64,000 nucleotides of DNA from Methanocaldococcus villosus KIN24-T80 (GTDB taxonomy: Archaea; AGJL01; Methanococci; Methanococcales; Methanocaldococcaceae): contig NZ_AQUK01000001.1 of assembly GCF_000371805.1 (NCBI RefSeq), positions 558,001 to 622,000 on the forward strand, given 5' to 3'. The position numbers were made by a program, and so were the translations under genes. Each line of letters starts with the position of its first letter. The first letter of the stretch is position 1. The notes beneath the pieces are model-generated. The model saw only the letters and a list, made by a program, of their open reading frames with translations, was not told the origin of the DNA and ran no database searches. This document shows, one piece after another, positions 23,838-31,851 of the stretch.

Positions 23838-24761
23838 TTGATAACTGTTGGAATTTTTGGGCATATAAAGGATGTAGGGAGAGAGCTAGGGAAGAAAGGA
23901 ACTAGTTCTGATATAACATTTTATAATTATAAGCAAGGGGATAAAATAGTAACTTATGTGGAACCTACAAGATATCCTGAAAGAATTAACCCTCTTATAT
24001 ATACAATAAATTTAATGGACTATGCAATAGTTTTTATTGATGAGATTACTGGAGAGTTAGGAGAGATGTTGTTAGCATTAGATATGTTTAATATATGCAA
24101 TGGAGCTTTTGTATTAGGGGAGTATGTTGATGTAGATATGCTAAAAAATATTATAAAAGGAACTTCTATGGAGAATTTTGATATCTTAGATAAAGATTTT
24201 ATAAAGATAAGGGAACATGTTTTAGAATTAGAAATTGAAAGAGACTTCAGCTATAAAAAGATACCTATTGATCATTATTTTAAGGTTAAAAGTGTAGGAA
24301 CCGTTGTTTTAGGAAAAGTAGAGAAAGGGAAAATAGAAGTTCATGACAATCTAAAATTGTATCCAATATATAAAGAAGTCATGATTAAGAGTATACAAAT
24401 ACATGATAAAGACTGTAAAGAAGCTAAGGCTGGAGATAGAGTGGGATTAGCTTTAAAAGGTGTAGATGTGGAAGAGTTGAGTAGGGGATATGTGTTATCT
24501 GATAAGGAGTTAGAAGTAAAGAAAGAAGTTAAATTTAAAATAGAAATGAACCCATTTATTAATAAAGAGATAAAAGAAGGTGAAAACTACACTTTAATAA
24601 CTGGCCTCCAAGCTGTAGCATGTGAAGTTTTAGATGTTAGTAATAATAAAATATCATTATTGTTAAATAAAGAAATAGCTTATGATGATGAGAAACTCTG
24701 TTTAATTGATGGTAGTGCTAAGATAAGAATATTAGGAGTGGGTGAAAAACTATGCCAATAA
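23838..24761 (+). CDS. EF-Tu/SelB-like translation-factor paralogue without a GTPase P-loop
   Basis: The 307-residue protein has the layout of an elongation-factor G domain followed by a beta-barrel domain II ([23 protein letters not shown], with [13 protein letters not shown]) and a domain III-like end. The G1 region reads [18 protein letters not shown], which lacks the GHxDxGKT P-loop, and no NKxD motif is visible. It should not hydrolyse GTP. Such pseudo-factors recur in methanogens; the role is unknown. The TTG at 23838 has GGTGAT at the standard spacing; the ATG at 23832 and GTG at 23829 overlap that site. Confidence 0.78.
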   Translation: MITVGIFGHIKDVGRELGKKGTSSDITFYNYKQGDKIVTYVEPTRYPERINPLIYTINLMDYAIVFIDEITGELGEMLLALDMFNICNGAFVLGEYVDVDMLKNIIKGTSMENFDILDKDFIKIREHVLELEIERDFSYKKIPIDHYFKVKSVGTVVLGKVEKGKIEVHDNLKLYPIYKEVMIKSIQIHDKDCKEAKAGDRVGLALKGVDVEELSRGYVLSDKELEVKKEVKFKIEMNPFINKEIKEGENYTLITGLQAVACEVLDVSNNKISLLLNKEIAYDDEKLCLIDGSAKIRILGVGEKLCQ

Positions 24762-25021
24762 GAGTTAAAGATATTTTAGACAAGCATGTATATACAACAA
24801 AAGCTATGTATGTAGGAAAAGTTTATGATGTTATGGTAGATGTAGAAAATGGTGTGATAAAAGGGTTAATACTATCTGATATTTCTAAAGGATGTCTTAA
24901 AGATTTTGTTTCAGATCCTACAAAAAAAGTGGTTATACCCTATGGATTAATAACTGCTATAGGGAATATTATACTAGTTAAACCTCCTGCAGAAAATGGT
25001 TATAGCTTTCTAAAGAGATAA
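24752..25021 (+). CDS. PRC-barrel domain protein
   Basis: The 89-residue protein is a single PRC-barrel: an N-terminal hairpin with [23 protein letters not shown], then [15 protein letters not shown]. Archaeal stand-alone PRC-barrel proteins occur as small RNA- or ribosome-associated or regulatory factors. It overlaps the preceding gene by 10 bp, so the pair is co-translated. GGTGA precedes the ATG. Confidence 0.85.
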   Translation: MPIRVKDILDKHVYTTKAMYVGKVYDVMVDVENGVIKGLILSDISKGCLKDFVSDPTKKVVIPYGLITAIGNIILVKPPAENGYSFLKR

Positions 25022-25031
25022 TAGGGAGAGG

Positions 25032-25661
25032 ATGATAATAAAAAAACCATCAGTTGCAGCAGCGTATGAGGAGCTTGTTCATGCAATTTTAAAGCATGGG
25101 AGGGAAGTTATAACAGAGGATGGGCAAAAGTGTAAGGAGCTTATGAATGTGCTTGTTGAGATAACAAACCCAGCTATTAAAAGAGTCTCTCCAAAATACC
25201 CTTTTGGAAAAGAAGCTATTGATAAATACATTAATAATTTATTATATGGCTCAAATAATGATTTTGTCTATGATTACCATGAGAGGATTTTTAAATACCC
25301 ATCCTATGACAGGAAAGTTGTAAATAACCAAATAGATTATGTTATCAATAAGCTTAAAAATGCTGGAACTTCAAGGAGGGCTGTTATTAGCTTATGGCAA
25401 CCATTTATTGACCAAGAGAATAAAGATGTGCCTTGTCTAAATTATATTAACTTCCAAAAAAGGGAAGATAGCTTATATATGACAGTTGTTTTCAGAAGTA
25501 ATGATATTCTCTTAGCCTTCCATGCTAATGCCTTAGCTTTGATAAGGTTAGGTGAGCTTGTAGCTGAAAAAATAGGGGGGAGATTAAAAAGCTACAACCA
25601 TTTTATTTGCAATGCTCATATATATGTTGAGAGGGATAGGGATTATTTAGAAAGGTGGTAG
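25032..25661 (+). CDS. thyA: Thymidylate synthase-like protein, archaeal type
   Basis: The 209-residue protein matches the short archaeal ThyA-like family. Diagnostic blocks are AGTSRRAVISLWQP (phosphate-binding arginines), the nucleophile cysteine in DVPCLNYINF and the nucleotide/folate block FRSNDILLAFHANALAL. Archaeal members may use tetrahydromethanopterin instead of folate. It is shorter than bacterial ThyA (264 aa) and lacks the usual N-terminal part. It lies 10 bp after the PRC-barrel gene and 3 bp before DUF211. Confidence 0.88.
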   Translation: MIIKKPSVAAAYEELVHAILKHGREVITEDGQKCKELMNVLVEITNPAIKRVSPKYPFGKEAIDKYINNLLYGSNNDFVYDYHERIFKYPSYDRKVVNNQIDYVINKLKNAGTSRRAVISLWQPFIDQENKDVPCLNYINFQKREDSLYMTVVFRSNDILLAFHANALALIRLGELVAEKIGGRLKSYNHFICNAHIYVERDRDYLERW

Positions 25662-25664
25662 TAA

Positions 25665-25958
25665 ATGAGTGGTATCAGGAGATTAGTTTTAGATATATTA
25701 AAACCTCATGAACCAAAAATAACAGATCTTGCTTTAAAATTAACAGCTATACCAAATGTAGATGGGGTTAATATAACTGTATATGAGATTGATAAAGAAA
25801 CTGAAAATGTAAAAATAACTATAGAAGGAAAAGATTTGGATTTTGAGAGAATAAGGGATGTTATAGAAATGATGGGGGGAACAATTCATAGTATTGATGA
25901 AGTTGTTGCAGGAAAGAAGATAATAGAAGAAGTAAAAACCCCCCAAGATAGAAAGTGA
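25665..25958 (+). CDS. DUF211 family protein
   Basis: The 97-residue protein begins [15 protein letters not shown], the DUF211 hallmark, followed by a betaalphabeta ferredoxin-like domain ([20 protein letters not shown], then [19 protein letters not shown]). The family is archaeal; ring-shaped oligomers are known from structures but the role is not. Its stop overlaps the engB reading frame region and the genes are clearly co-transcribed. Confidence 0.88.
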   Translation: MSGIRRLVLDILKPHEPKITDLALKLTAIPNVDGVNITVYEIDKETENVKITIEGKDLDFERIRDVIEMMGGTIHSIDEVVAGKKIIEEVKTPQDRK

Positions 25959-25963
25959 GTATT

Positions 25964-26596
25964 ATGGATTTCTTTGAAAAATATAAAATTTTAAAACAGG
26001 AAAAAATTAAAGAAAAGCCAAAAGTTATTGTTGTTGGTAGAAGCAATGTTGGAAAATCAACATTAATAAGGTTATTAACTGGAAATAAGAAAGTTAGAGT
26101 AGGAAAAAGGCCCGGTGTAACTTTAAAGATTAGTGAGTATGATATGGGAGGATATATATTAGTAGATATGCCTGGTTTTGGTTATATGGCAGGAATACCA
26201 AAAAAGGTTCAAGAAAAAATAAAAGATGAAATTGTTCATTATATTGAAAATAACTACAAAAATATAGCTGCTGCTGTTCATATAATAGATGCAAAATCAT
26301 TCTGTGAAATTGTTGAGAGATGGAAAGATAAGGAAATACCTATAGATATAGAGATGTTTGACTTTATCACAGAACTAAAAATTAGCCCTATTTTAGTAGT
26401 TAATAAAATGGATAAAATTAAAAAAAATAAATGGAATGAAACTTTGGACAAGATCTGTAGTTATTTTAAATGCTCTCCTCCATGGAGACAGTGGAAATTT
26501 ATAATTCCAGCAATATTAAAAAGGAGATATGGTTTAGAAGAGATAAAAAAGATGATATATGAGAGAGTGGAATTATTTAATAAATTGAGAGGATAG
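25964..26596 (+). CDS. engB: EngB/YihA family GTP-binding protein
   Basis: The 210-residue small GTPase has G1 [13 protein letters not shown]2 in RPGVTLK, G3 DMPGFGYM and G4 NKMDK. The bacterial relatives assist large-subunit ribosome assembly. The ATG at 25964 is preferred because GTGAG lies 4 nt upstream; the GTG at 25955 is an alternative that would overlap DUF211 by 4 bp. It is followed 2 bp later by smc. Confidence 0.92.
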   Translation: MDFFEKYKILKQEKIKEKPKVIVVGRSNVGKSTLIRLLTGNKKVRVGKRPGVTLKISEYDMGGYILVDMPGFGYMAGIPKKVQEKIKDEIVHYIENNYKNIAAAVHIIDAKSFCEIVERWKDKEIPIDIEMFDFITELKISPILVVNKMDKIKKNKWNETLDKICSYFKCSPPWRQWKFIIPAILKRRYGLEEIKKMIYERVELFNKLRG

Positions 26597-26598
26597 TT

Positions 26599-29500
26599 AT
26601 GATAAAGAGAATAGAGTTAAAAAATTTTAAATCATTTAAAAATTTATCTTTAGAGTTACCTAATGGCTTTATTGCCATAGTAGGGCCTAATGGTAGTGGA
26701 AAATCAAATATTGTTGATGCAATACTGTTTGTTTTAGGAAAAAGTTCAGCTAAAAAGTTAAGAGCTGATAAATATAAAGGATTGATAACATATCATAAAG
26801 GTAGAAGAGAAAATTTTGCTGAAGTTTGTCTATATTTTGATGATTTTGGAATTATGAGGAGAATTAAAAAGAATGGTGAAACAGACTATTTTATTATTAA
26901 AGATGATAATAAGAAAAAAATAAGCAAACAAGAGGCTATAGATATTTTAAGAAAGAAAGGTTTAATGGCAAACTGTGTAATTTCTCAAGGAGATCTTTTG
27001 AAGATCATAAATATGTCTCCAATTGAAAGGAGAAAAATTATTGATGAGCTTTCTGGGATAGCTGAATATGATGAAAAAAAGAAAAAAGCTGAAGAGGAGC
27101 TAAATAAAGCTAAAAAACTTATAGAAAAAATAGATATTAGAATTAGTGAAGTTAAAAAAAATTTAGAGAAGTTGAAAAAAGAGAAAGAGGATGCAGAAAA
27201 GTATATTCAACTTAACAAAAAATTAAAATCAGGAAGATATTATCTTTTAAAAAAGAAGATAGAACATCTGAAAAATATAATAAGTAACTTAGAAGATAGA
27301 ATAAACAAATTGTCAAATTTAAAAAAAGAGTTTTTAATAAAAAGCAATGAGATTGAGAGTAAGATAAATTTGTTAAAGTATGAGATAATAAATTTGGATA
27401 AGGAAATTCAAAAGATAAATAATGGGGAGATATTAGAATTACATAAAGAAATTAAAGAGCTTAGTTTAGAAGTGGAAAATGATAAAAGGATATTAAATAG
27501 ATTGGAAAATGATTTATTAAAGGTGGAAAATGAAATTAAAAATAAAAGTAAAGAGTTAGAAAAAAATAAAGAAGATATTGATCATTTTAAAGTTGAGATA
27601 GAAAAAAACAGTAAGGAGTTAGAAAATATAGAAGAACAGCTAAACAAACTTTTATTAGAAAGAGAAGAAATATTATCAAAAATTGATGAGAAAAAAGAAA
27701 TAATAAACAATTTAAAGAAAAAAGAAAGGTTAATTAATGAAAAAATTAGTGAATTACAAAATAAAATTTTCCAATTAAAAGAAAAATTAAATAAAATTGA
27801 AAAAGAAATATATAAAAAAACATTATTAATTGAAAAAAATAAACAAAAAATTGAACAACTAAAAAATGAAATGAATTCTATAGAAGAGATTGATACAAAG
27901 CCTATCTATTTGGAACTAGAAAATTTAAATGTTGAATTAAATTTTTTAAAGAAGAGGATTAATGAGCTAGAAAAAGAAGAAAGAAATTTAAGAGAAAGAT
28001 TGGACAAGTTATATGCTGATTATATAAAAGAAGAAGCTAAAATAAAAGCATATAAAGAAATAGAAATAAATGATAATATAAAAGAGATTTTAAAGCTAGA
28101 TGGGGTTATTGACATTGTAGGGAATTTAGGAAGAACTAAAGAAGAATATAAAAAGGCTATTGAAGTTGCAGGAGGACAGAGATTAAATTATATTGTTGTT
28201 AATACAGCAGAAAATGCCGTTAGAGCCATTAAATACCTAAAGGAGAATAACTTAGGTAGGGCTACTTTTTTACCATTAGATAGGATAGAAGGTAGAAGAT
28301 CAGAAAAGATATTAGAAAAGGGGGTTATAGGGAGAGCTATTGACTTAGTTGATTTTGATGAAAGATATAGGAAGGTTTTTGAATATGTTTTTGGAAACAC
28401 TGTTATTGTTGATAATATAGACACTGCTAAAGAGCTATCTAAGAAATATAAGGTAAGGTTTGTCACATTAGATGGGGATGTTGTAGAACCATCAGGGGTT
28501 ATGATAGGTGGAGTTTATAAAGCTAAAGCTAAGATAAAGGTTGATGTTGATAATAATAAACTAGAGAATATTGCTAATGAAATAAAGAGATGTAAGAATA
28601 AATTAAACAATATTAGAGAAGAAAAAAAAGAAATAGAAGAAAAAATAAAGTCTATTCTGAGAAGAAAGATAGAGCTTGAGCATAAATTAGATGTTGCTAA
28701 AGATATTGAAAGAAAAAACAGAGAAATATTAGAAAAAAACACTATAATAATAAAAGAGCTTAGTTTAGAAGTGGAAAAATACAGTAAAGAATTAGAAAGA
28801 TTAAAAGCTGAAAGAGATGAGGTTATTAATAATGTAAAACAGTATGAAGAAAAGTTGGATGAGTATAAAAAATTAAAGGATGAGGTTGTTAATGAGATAG
28901 AAGAGTTAGAAAATATAGAGGACATTAAAAGGCTTAATAAATTAGAAAAAGAAATTAAAGAAATTGAAAACAAAAGGAATGAAATTTATAATAAATTAAA
29001 TAATGACAAAGTTATGATTGGTGTGTTAAAGGAAAAAGTGGATGAGATAGAGAAAAGATTATCTGATTTAAAAGAGAAAAAGAGATTATTAGAAGAAAAT
29101 CTTAAGATTTATAAAAATAGTATAAAAAAGAATATGGAAATATTAGAAAAGAAAAAATTTACTTATAATAATCTTTATAAACATGTTAAAGAACTCATGG
29201 AGAAAAAGAAGGCATTTGAAGAAGAATTATTGATATTTAAAAAAGAAAAGGAAAAAATAGAAAATAAAATAAAAGATATTGAAAAGGAAATAAATAATTT
29301 CTTAATAGAAAAAGCAAAATATGAAAGTAAATTAGAAGAAGAAGAGGAAAATTTATATTTATGTGAAAAAATAGAAGATGATGAGTTAAAAGATAAAAGT
29401 ATGGATGAATTAGAGTCTTATGTAATCCAGTTAGAAGAAGAGATTAAGAGGTTAGAACCTGTTAATATGAAGGCTATAGAAGATTATGAATTTATTTATA

Positions 29501-30033
29501 ATAGATATAAAGAACTATTAGAAAAAAGAAAAGAGTATGAAAAGGATGAGAAAAAATACTTAAAACTTATGGATGAAATTGAAAAAAAGAAAAAAGAGGT
29601 ATTTTTAGAGGTATTTAATAAAGTAGCAAAAAATTTTGAAGAGATATATAAACAGATTGGTGGATTAGGAAAACTAAGGTTAGAGAATAAAGAAAATCCA
29701 TTTGAGGGTGGGCTTTTAATTGATGCCTCTCCAAAGGGGAAAAAGTTACTAAGTTTGGATGCAATGAGTGGAGGGGAAAAAAGTTTAACAGCTTTAGCTT
29801 TTTTATTTGCTATCCAAAAATTAAACTATTCTTCTATATATGTTTTAGATGAAGTTGATGCAGCTTTAGATGTTAAAAATGTCTCTCTAATAGCAGAAAT
29901 AATAAAAAATGCTTGTAAAGAGAGCCAATTTATAGTTATAAGTCATAGGGAGCAGATGATTAGTAAAGCAGATGTAGTTTATGGGGTTTATATGGAAGAT
30001 GGGTTAAGTAAAGTTGTAGGTATAAAATTATAA
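26599..30033 (+). CDS. smc: Chromosome segregation protein SMC
   Basis: The 1144-residue condensin ATPase has Walker [15 protein letters not shown] (about residue 33) in the N-terminal head. A long Lys/Glu/Leu-rich coiled coil runs from about 165 to 490. The globular hinge is at about 495-655 (GVIDIVGNLGRTKEEYKKAIEVAGGQ through PSGVMIGG). The coil returns to about 1010, and the C-terminal head carries the signature MSGGEKSLTAL (about 1056) and Walker B IYVLDEVDAALD. It compacts and segregates the chromosome with ScpA/B. It ends the operon and is followed by a convergent gene after 6 bp. Confidence 0.97.
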   Translation: MIKRIELKNFKSFKNLSLELPNGFIAIVGPNGSGKSNIVDAILFVLGKSSAKKLRADKYKGLITYHKGRRENFAEVCLYFDDFGIMRRIKKNGETDYFIIKDDNKKKISKQEAIDILRKKGLMANCVISQGDLLKIINMSPIERRKIIDELSGIAEYDEKKKKAEEELNKAKKLIEKIDIRISEVKKNLEKLKKEKEDAEKYIQLNKKLKSGRYYLLKKKIEHLKNIISNLEDRINKLSNLKKEFLIKSNEIESKINLLKYEIINLDKEIQKINNGEILELHKEIKELSLEVENDKRILNRLENDLLKVENEIKNKSKELEKNKEDIDHFKVEIEKNSKELENIEEQLNKLLLEREEILSKIDEKKEIINNLKKKERLINEKISELQNKIFQLKEKLNKIEKEIYKKTLLIEKNKQKIEQLKNEMNSIEEIDTKPIYLELENLNVELNFLKKRINELEKEERNLRERLDKLYADYIKEEAKIKAYKEIEINDNIKEILKLDGVIDIVGNLGRTKEEYKKAIEVAGGQRLNYIVVNTAENAVRAIKYLKENNLGRATFLPLDRIEGRRSEKILEKGVIGRAIDLVDFDERYRKVFEYVFGNTVIVDNIDTAKELSKKYKVRFVTLDGDVVEPSGVMIGGVYKAKAKIKVDVDNNKLENIANEIKRCKNKLNNIREEKKEIEEKIKSILRRKIELEHKLDVAKDIERKNREILEKNTIIIKELSLEVEKYSKELERLKAERDEVINNVKQYEEKLDEYKKLKDEVVNEIEELENIEDIKRLNKLEKEIKEIENKRNEIYNKLNNDKVMIGVLKEKVDEIEKRLSDLKEKKRLLEENLKIYKNSIKKNMEILEKKKFTYNNLYKHVKELMEKKKAFEEELLIFKKEKEKIENKIKDIEKEINNFLIEKAKYESKLEEEEENLYLCEKIEDDELKDKSMDELESYVIQLEEEIKRLEPVNMKAIEDYEFIYNRYKELLEKRKEYEKDEKKYLKLMDEIEKKKKEVFLEVFNKVAKNFEEIYKQIGGLGKLRLENKENPFEGGLLIDASPKGKKLLSLDAMSGGEKSLTALAFLFAIQKLNYSSIYVLDEVDAALDVKNVSLIAEIIKNACKESQFIVISHREQMISKADVVYGVYMEDGLSKVVGIKL

Positions 30034-30039
30034 ACATAA

Positions 30040-30441
30040 TTATTTTGCTAGTCTTTTTAATATAAAAATAATAATATCTAATTCTTCATCAGAAATTTCA
30101 TCAGATTTCATAATTTTTAGAATTTTATGAATTTTTGAGTAATATTTTTTATAAACTTCAAAAATCTTAGTAGAATTTTCTGTCAATTTATAAATCTTTT
30201 TTTCCTTACCTATTTTTGTTTTTTCAATAATACTAATTTCTAAACAATTCAATTTTTTCAATTCATTTATTGCATTACATATAGTTTGTTCTTTAACATA
30301 ATGGTATTCATCACATTTTAACTTTTTAATATTTTGATTGAGTTTTTTTGTAATGTTATATATTGTTAACTCCTCCCCTTTCTTACCAAGAGCTAATATT
30401 TCTTCCATTATTTTCAATTTATCATGTACTTTTTTTGGCAT
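30040..30441 (-). CDS. Winged-helix-like small protein, possible regulator
   Basis: The 133-residue protein is lysine-rich and helical. It has a helix-turn-helix-like start (ALGKKGEELTIYNITKKL) and QTICNAINELKKLNCLEISI followed by a wing-like KTKIGKEKKIYKLTE. This is the PadR/ArsR-style pattern, but no named family is certain. The ATG at 30441 fits GGGTG upstream; the reading frame extends further to 30480 without a site. It borders the CRISPR region and its promoter faces the 12-codon ORF. Whether it regulates either is unknown. Confidence 0.65.
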   Translation of the reverse strand: MPKKVHDKLKIMEEILALGKKGEELTIYNITKKLNQNIKKLKCDEYHYVKEQTICNAINELKKLNCLEISIIEKTKIGKEKKIYKLTENSTKIFEVYKKYYSKIHKILKIMKSDEISDEELDIIIFILKRLAK

Positions 30442-30510
30442 TTCATCTACACCCTTTATAAAATATAAAATAAACTTCAAAAAAAGGATATGAGTTTTTT
30501 AGAATATCTC

Positions 30511-30518
30511 TTTATATA
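30511..30518 (+). promoter_or_regulatory. TATA box before the 12-codon ORF
   Basis: TTTATATA stands 54 bp before the ATG at 30565, which puts transcription start at about 30540 and leaves a short leader holding the Shine-Dalgarno AGGAGGTGA (30552-30560). Confidence 0.5.
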
Positions 30519-30564
30519 TTCATGAACCTAATTATTATATCATAACCCAATAGGAGGTGAAATC

Positions 30565-30603
30565 ATGGTAGGTCCAAGAAAACCAAAAAATCCAAAAAAT
30601 TAA
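30565..30603 (+). CDS. 12-codon ORF with full promoter and Shine-Dalgarno
   Basis: The predicted peptide is MVGPRKPKNPKN, basic and proline-rich. The ATG is 4 nt after AGGAGGTGA, one of the strongest ribosome-binding sites in the window, and a TATA box lies at the right distance upstream. It resembles no protein I know. It could be a true microprotein, a leader peptide, or the surviving start of a lost gene. The following 90 bp hold T-rich tracts (30655-30695) that would end transcription. Confidence 0.4.
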   Translation: MVGPRKPKNPKN

Positions 30604-30660
30604 TGGTAATTACATAAGGTCATGAAATTCTTTCAGGGTTATTCCTTATTAAATTTCCTT

Positions 30661-30939
30661 CTATTTCTTTTTAATAATATTTATCCCTTTTTTAAATTTA
30701 TGTTGTTTCCATAAACCATAAGGATTTTTTAAGCTAGATATACAACTTTGTTTCCATCCTTGTTATAATCGCCCCATTGATTGGTTTTGACATTAAAAAC
30801 ACCATCAATCTTTTTTCTTCTCGCCTGTTATTATACCACCAATCGCTCCAACTATTGCAGATAACACAAGTATCCAATCCTTCCAACCATCTGGATAATA
30901 CACCAAAACAAATATTGTGATTATTACCGCAGTTTCCAT
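30661..30939 (-). pseudogene. Decayed small membrane-protein gene at the CRISPR trailer end
   Basis: Three protein-like segments on the minus strand follow each other in different frames. The first (30939-30805) starts at an ATG inside CRISPR repeat 1 and reads METAVIITIFVLVYYPDGWK then a second hydrophobic segment and GEKKKD. The second continues KKIDGVFNVKTNQWGDYNKD and ends VVYLA at 30729. The third reads LKNPYGLWKQHKFKKG and ends at 30661. Both shifts fall at runs of six A (coding strand). Joined, they give about 92 residues with two membrane segments and a basic tail. The degenerate repeat at 30750-30769 falls within the second segment. No family is recognised. Confidence 0.6.
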
Positions 30940-31477
30940 CCTTGTTTTAATGGATGAGCGATTCAAACTAATACAGATTAAAGACGGATATTTTATAGTG
31001 AATGGGTTTCCATCCTTGTTTTAATGGATGAGCGATTCAAACGATAACTTAATTAGAAAAATGAAGGAATTATTTGGTTTCCATCCTTGTTTTAATGGAT
31101 AAGCGATTCAAACATGATTTAAAGGACTGGGGATTATTCGGAGAATTGTTTCCATCCTTGTTTTAATGGATAAGCGATTCAAACTTGTTAGACATATATA
31201 ATAAATTAATGAGCAAAATGTTTCCATCCTTGTTTTAATGGATAAGCGATTCAAACACCTTTCTTCCTAAATTGCTAAGGTTTAACTCATTGTGTTTCCA
31301 TCCTTGTTTTAATGGATAAGCGATTCAAACTGGAAAGTGTGGATACTATATAAATAGAGAAGGCTAGTTTCCATCCTTGTTTTAATGGATAAGCGATTCA
31401 AACTTGGGATTTAAATGTCAAATCAAAAATGTTTTTAGAAGTTTCCATCCTTGTTTTAATGGATAAGCGATTCAAAC
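30932..31477 (-). CRISPR. CRISPR array, 8 repeats of 37 bp and 7 spacers, no adjacent cas genes
   Basis: On the plus strand the repeat starts GTTTCCATCCTTG and ends GCGATTCAAAC. Repeats start at 30932, 31006, 31077, 31148, 31220, 31294, 31367 and 31441. Spacers are 37, 34, 34, 35, 37, 36 and 37 bp. I assign transcription to the minus strand: the repeat then ends in ATGGAAAC, like the 8-nt crRNA handle of type I/III archaeal systems. The two leftmost repeats share one substitution (GATGAGCG for GATAAGCG), and a 20-bp degenerate repeat lies further left at 30750-30769, marking the trailer end. The AT-rich leader is to the right. Cas proteins must be encoded elsewhere. Confidence 0.97.
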
Positions 31478-31512
31478 CCTATGCAACTACTAATTATATT
31501 CGCCAAAACTCC

Positions 31513-31521
31513 TATATAAAT
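31513..31521 (-). promoter_or_regulatory. TATA box of the CRISPR leader promoter
   Basis: On the minus strand ATTTATATA lies about 36-44 bp before the first repeat, so the pre-crRNA would start at roughly 31490, just ahead of the leader-proximal repeat. Confidence 0.5.
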
Positions 31522-31804
31522 CTTTCTTTTTCAACAAGATTTTTCTTACTACCTAATTATTAAAACCTTTATAAAATTAAGAAAGATTATGCAAATTATT
31601 TATAAATATAACGCACAACTGTATTATAAAATTCAAATAATTATAACTTATCTAATTAAAATAAAAACAAACTAAACATAAAACTATAAAAATAAAAATA
31701 AATATCTAAAATAATTAAAAAATCTCAATTTTAATTAGAAAAAATTATTATTACTTTTTCCCGATTTTCTCATACAATTTTTAACAAGAGGGTATATAAA
31801 GGCA

Positions 31805-31850
31805 AGAAAAGTTAATTAGAGAAGTTAATATAAGTTATTAGAAAAGTTAA
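31805..31850 (-). terminator. Pyrimidine-rich direct repeats after livM, probable terminator
   Basis: Three copies of TTAACTT[T/C]TCT on the minus strand (complements at 31805-31815, 31818-31828, 31840-31850) follow the livM stop directly. T-rich tracts of this kind end archaeal transcripts. It may separate the liv operon from the CRISPR leader. Confidence 0.4.
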
Positions 31851-31851
31851 T

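Larger units (their letters stand above)
31478..31851 (-). other. CRISPR leader: AT-rich non-coding stretch
   Basis: The 374 bp between the last repeat and livM hold no credible gene on either strand. The region is extremely AT-rich, as CRISPR leaders are. It contains a minus-strand TATA box near the array (31513-31521), a second TATA-like element at about 31793-31801, and direct repeats at the livM side. Confidence 0.7.

Noticed and set aside
28515-28973. 152-codon serine-rich frame antisense to smc
   Set aside because: The Lys/Glu/Leu coiled-coil codons of smc read as Ser/Phe/Leu in reverse; there is no ribosome site.
30705-30712. GTTTCCAT as a second degenerate CRISPR repeat
   Set aside because: Only eight bases match and the spacing to the next repeat-like sequence is 45 bp, not a repeat-spacer unit.
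31791-31801. Plus-strand promoter (TATATAAAG) reading into livM antisense
   Set aside because: The element is AT-rich and near-palindromic in a leader region; nothing downstream on the plus strand would be expressed.
30040-31851. cas genes or a toxin-antitoxin pair by the array
   Set aside because: No Cas motif or toxin-antitoxin layout is visible; the only intact protein gene is the winged-helix-like one.
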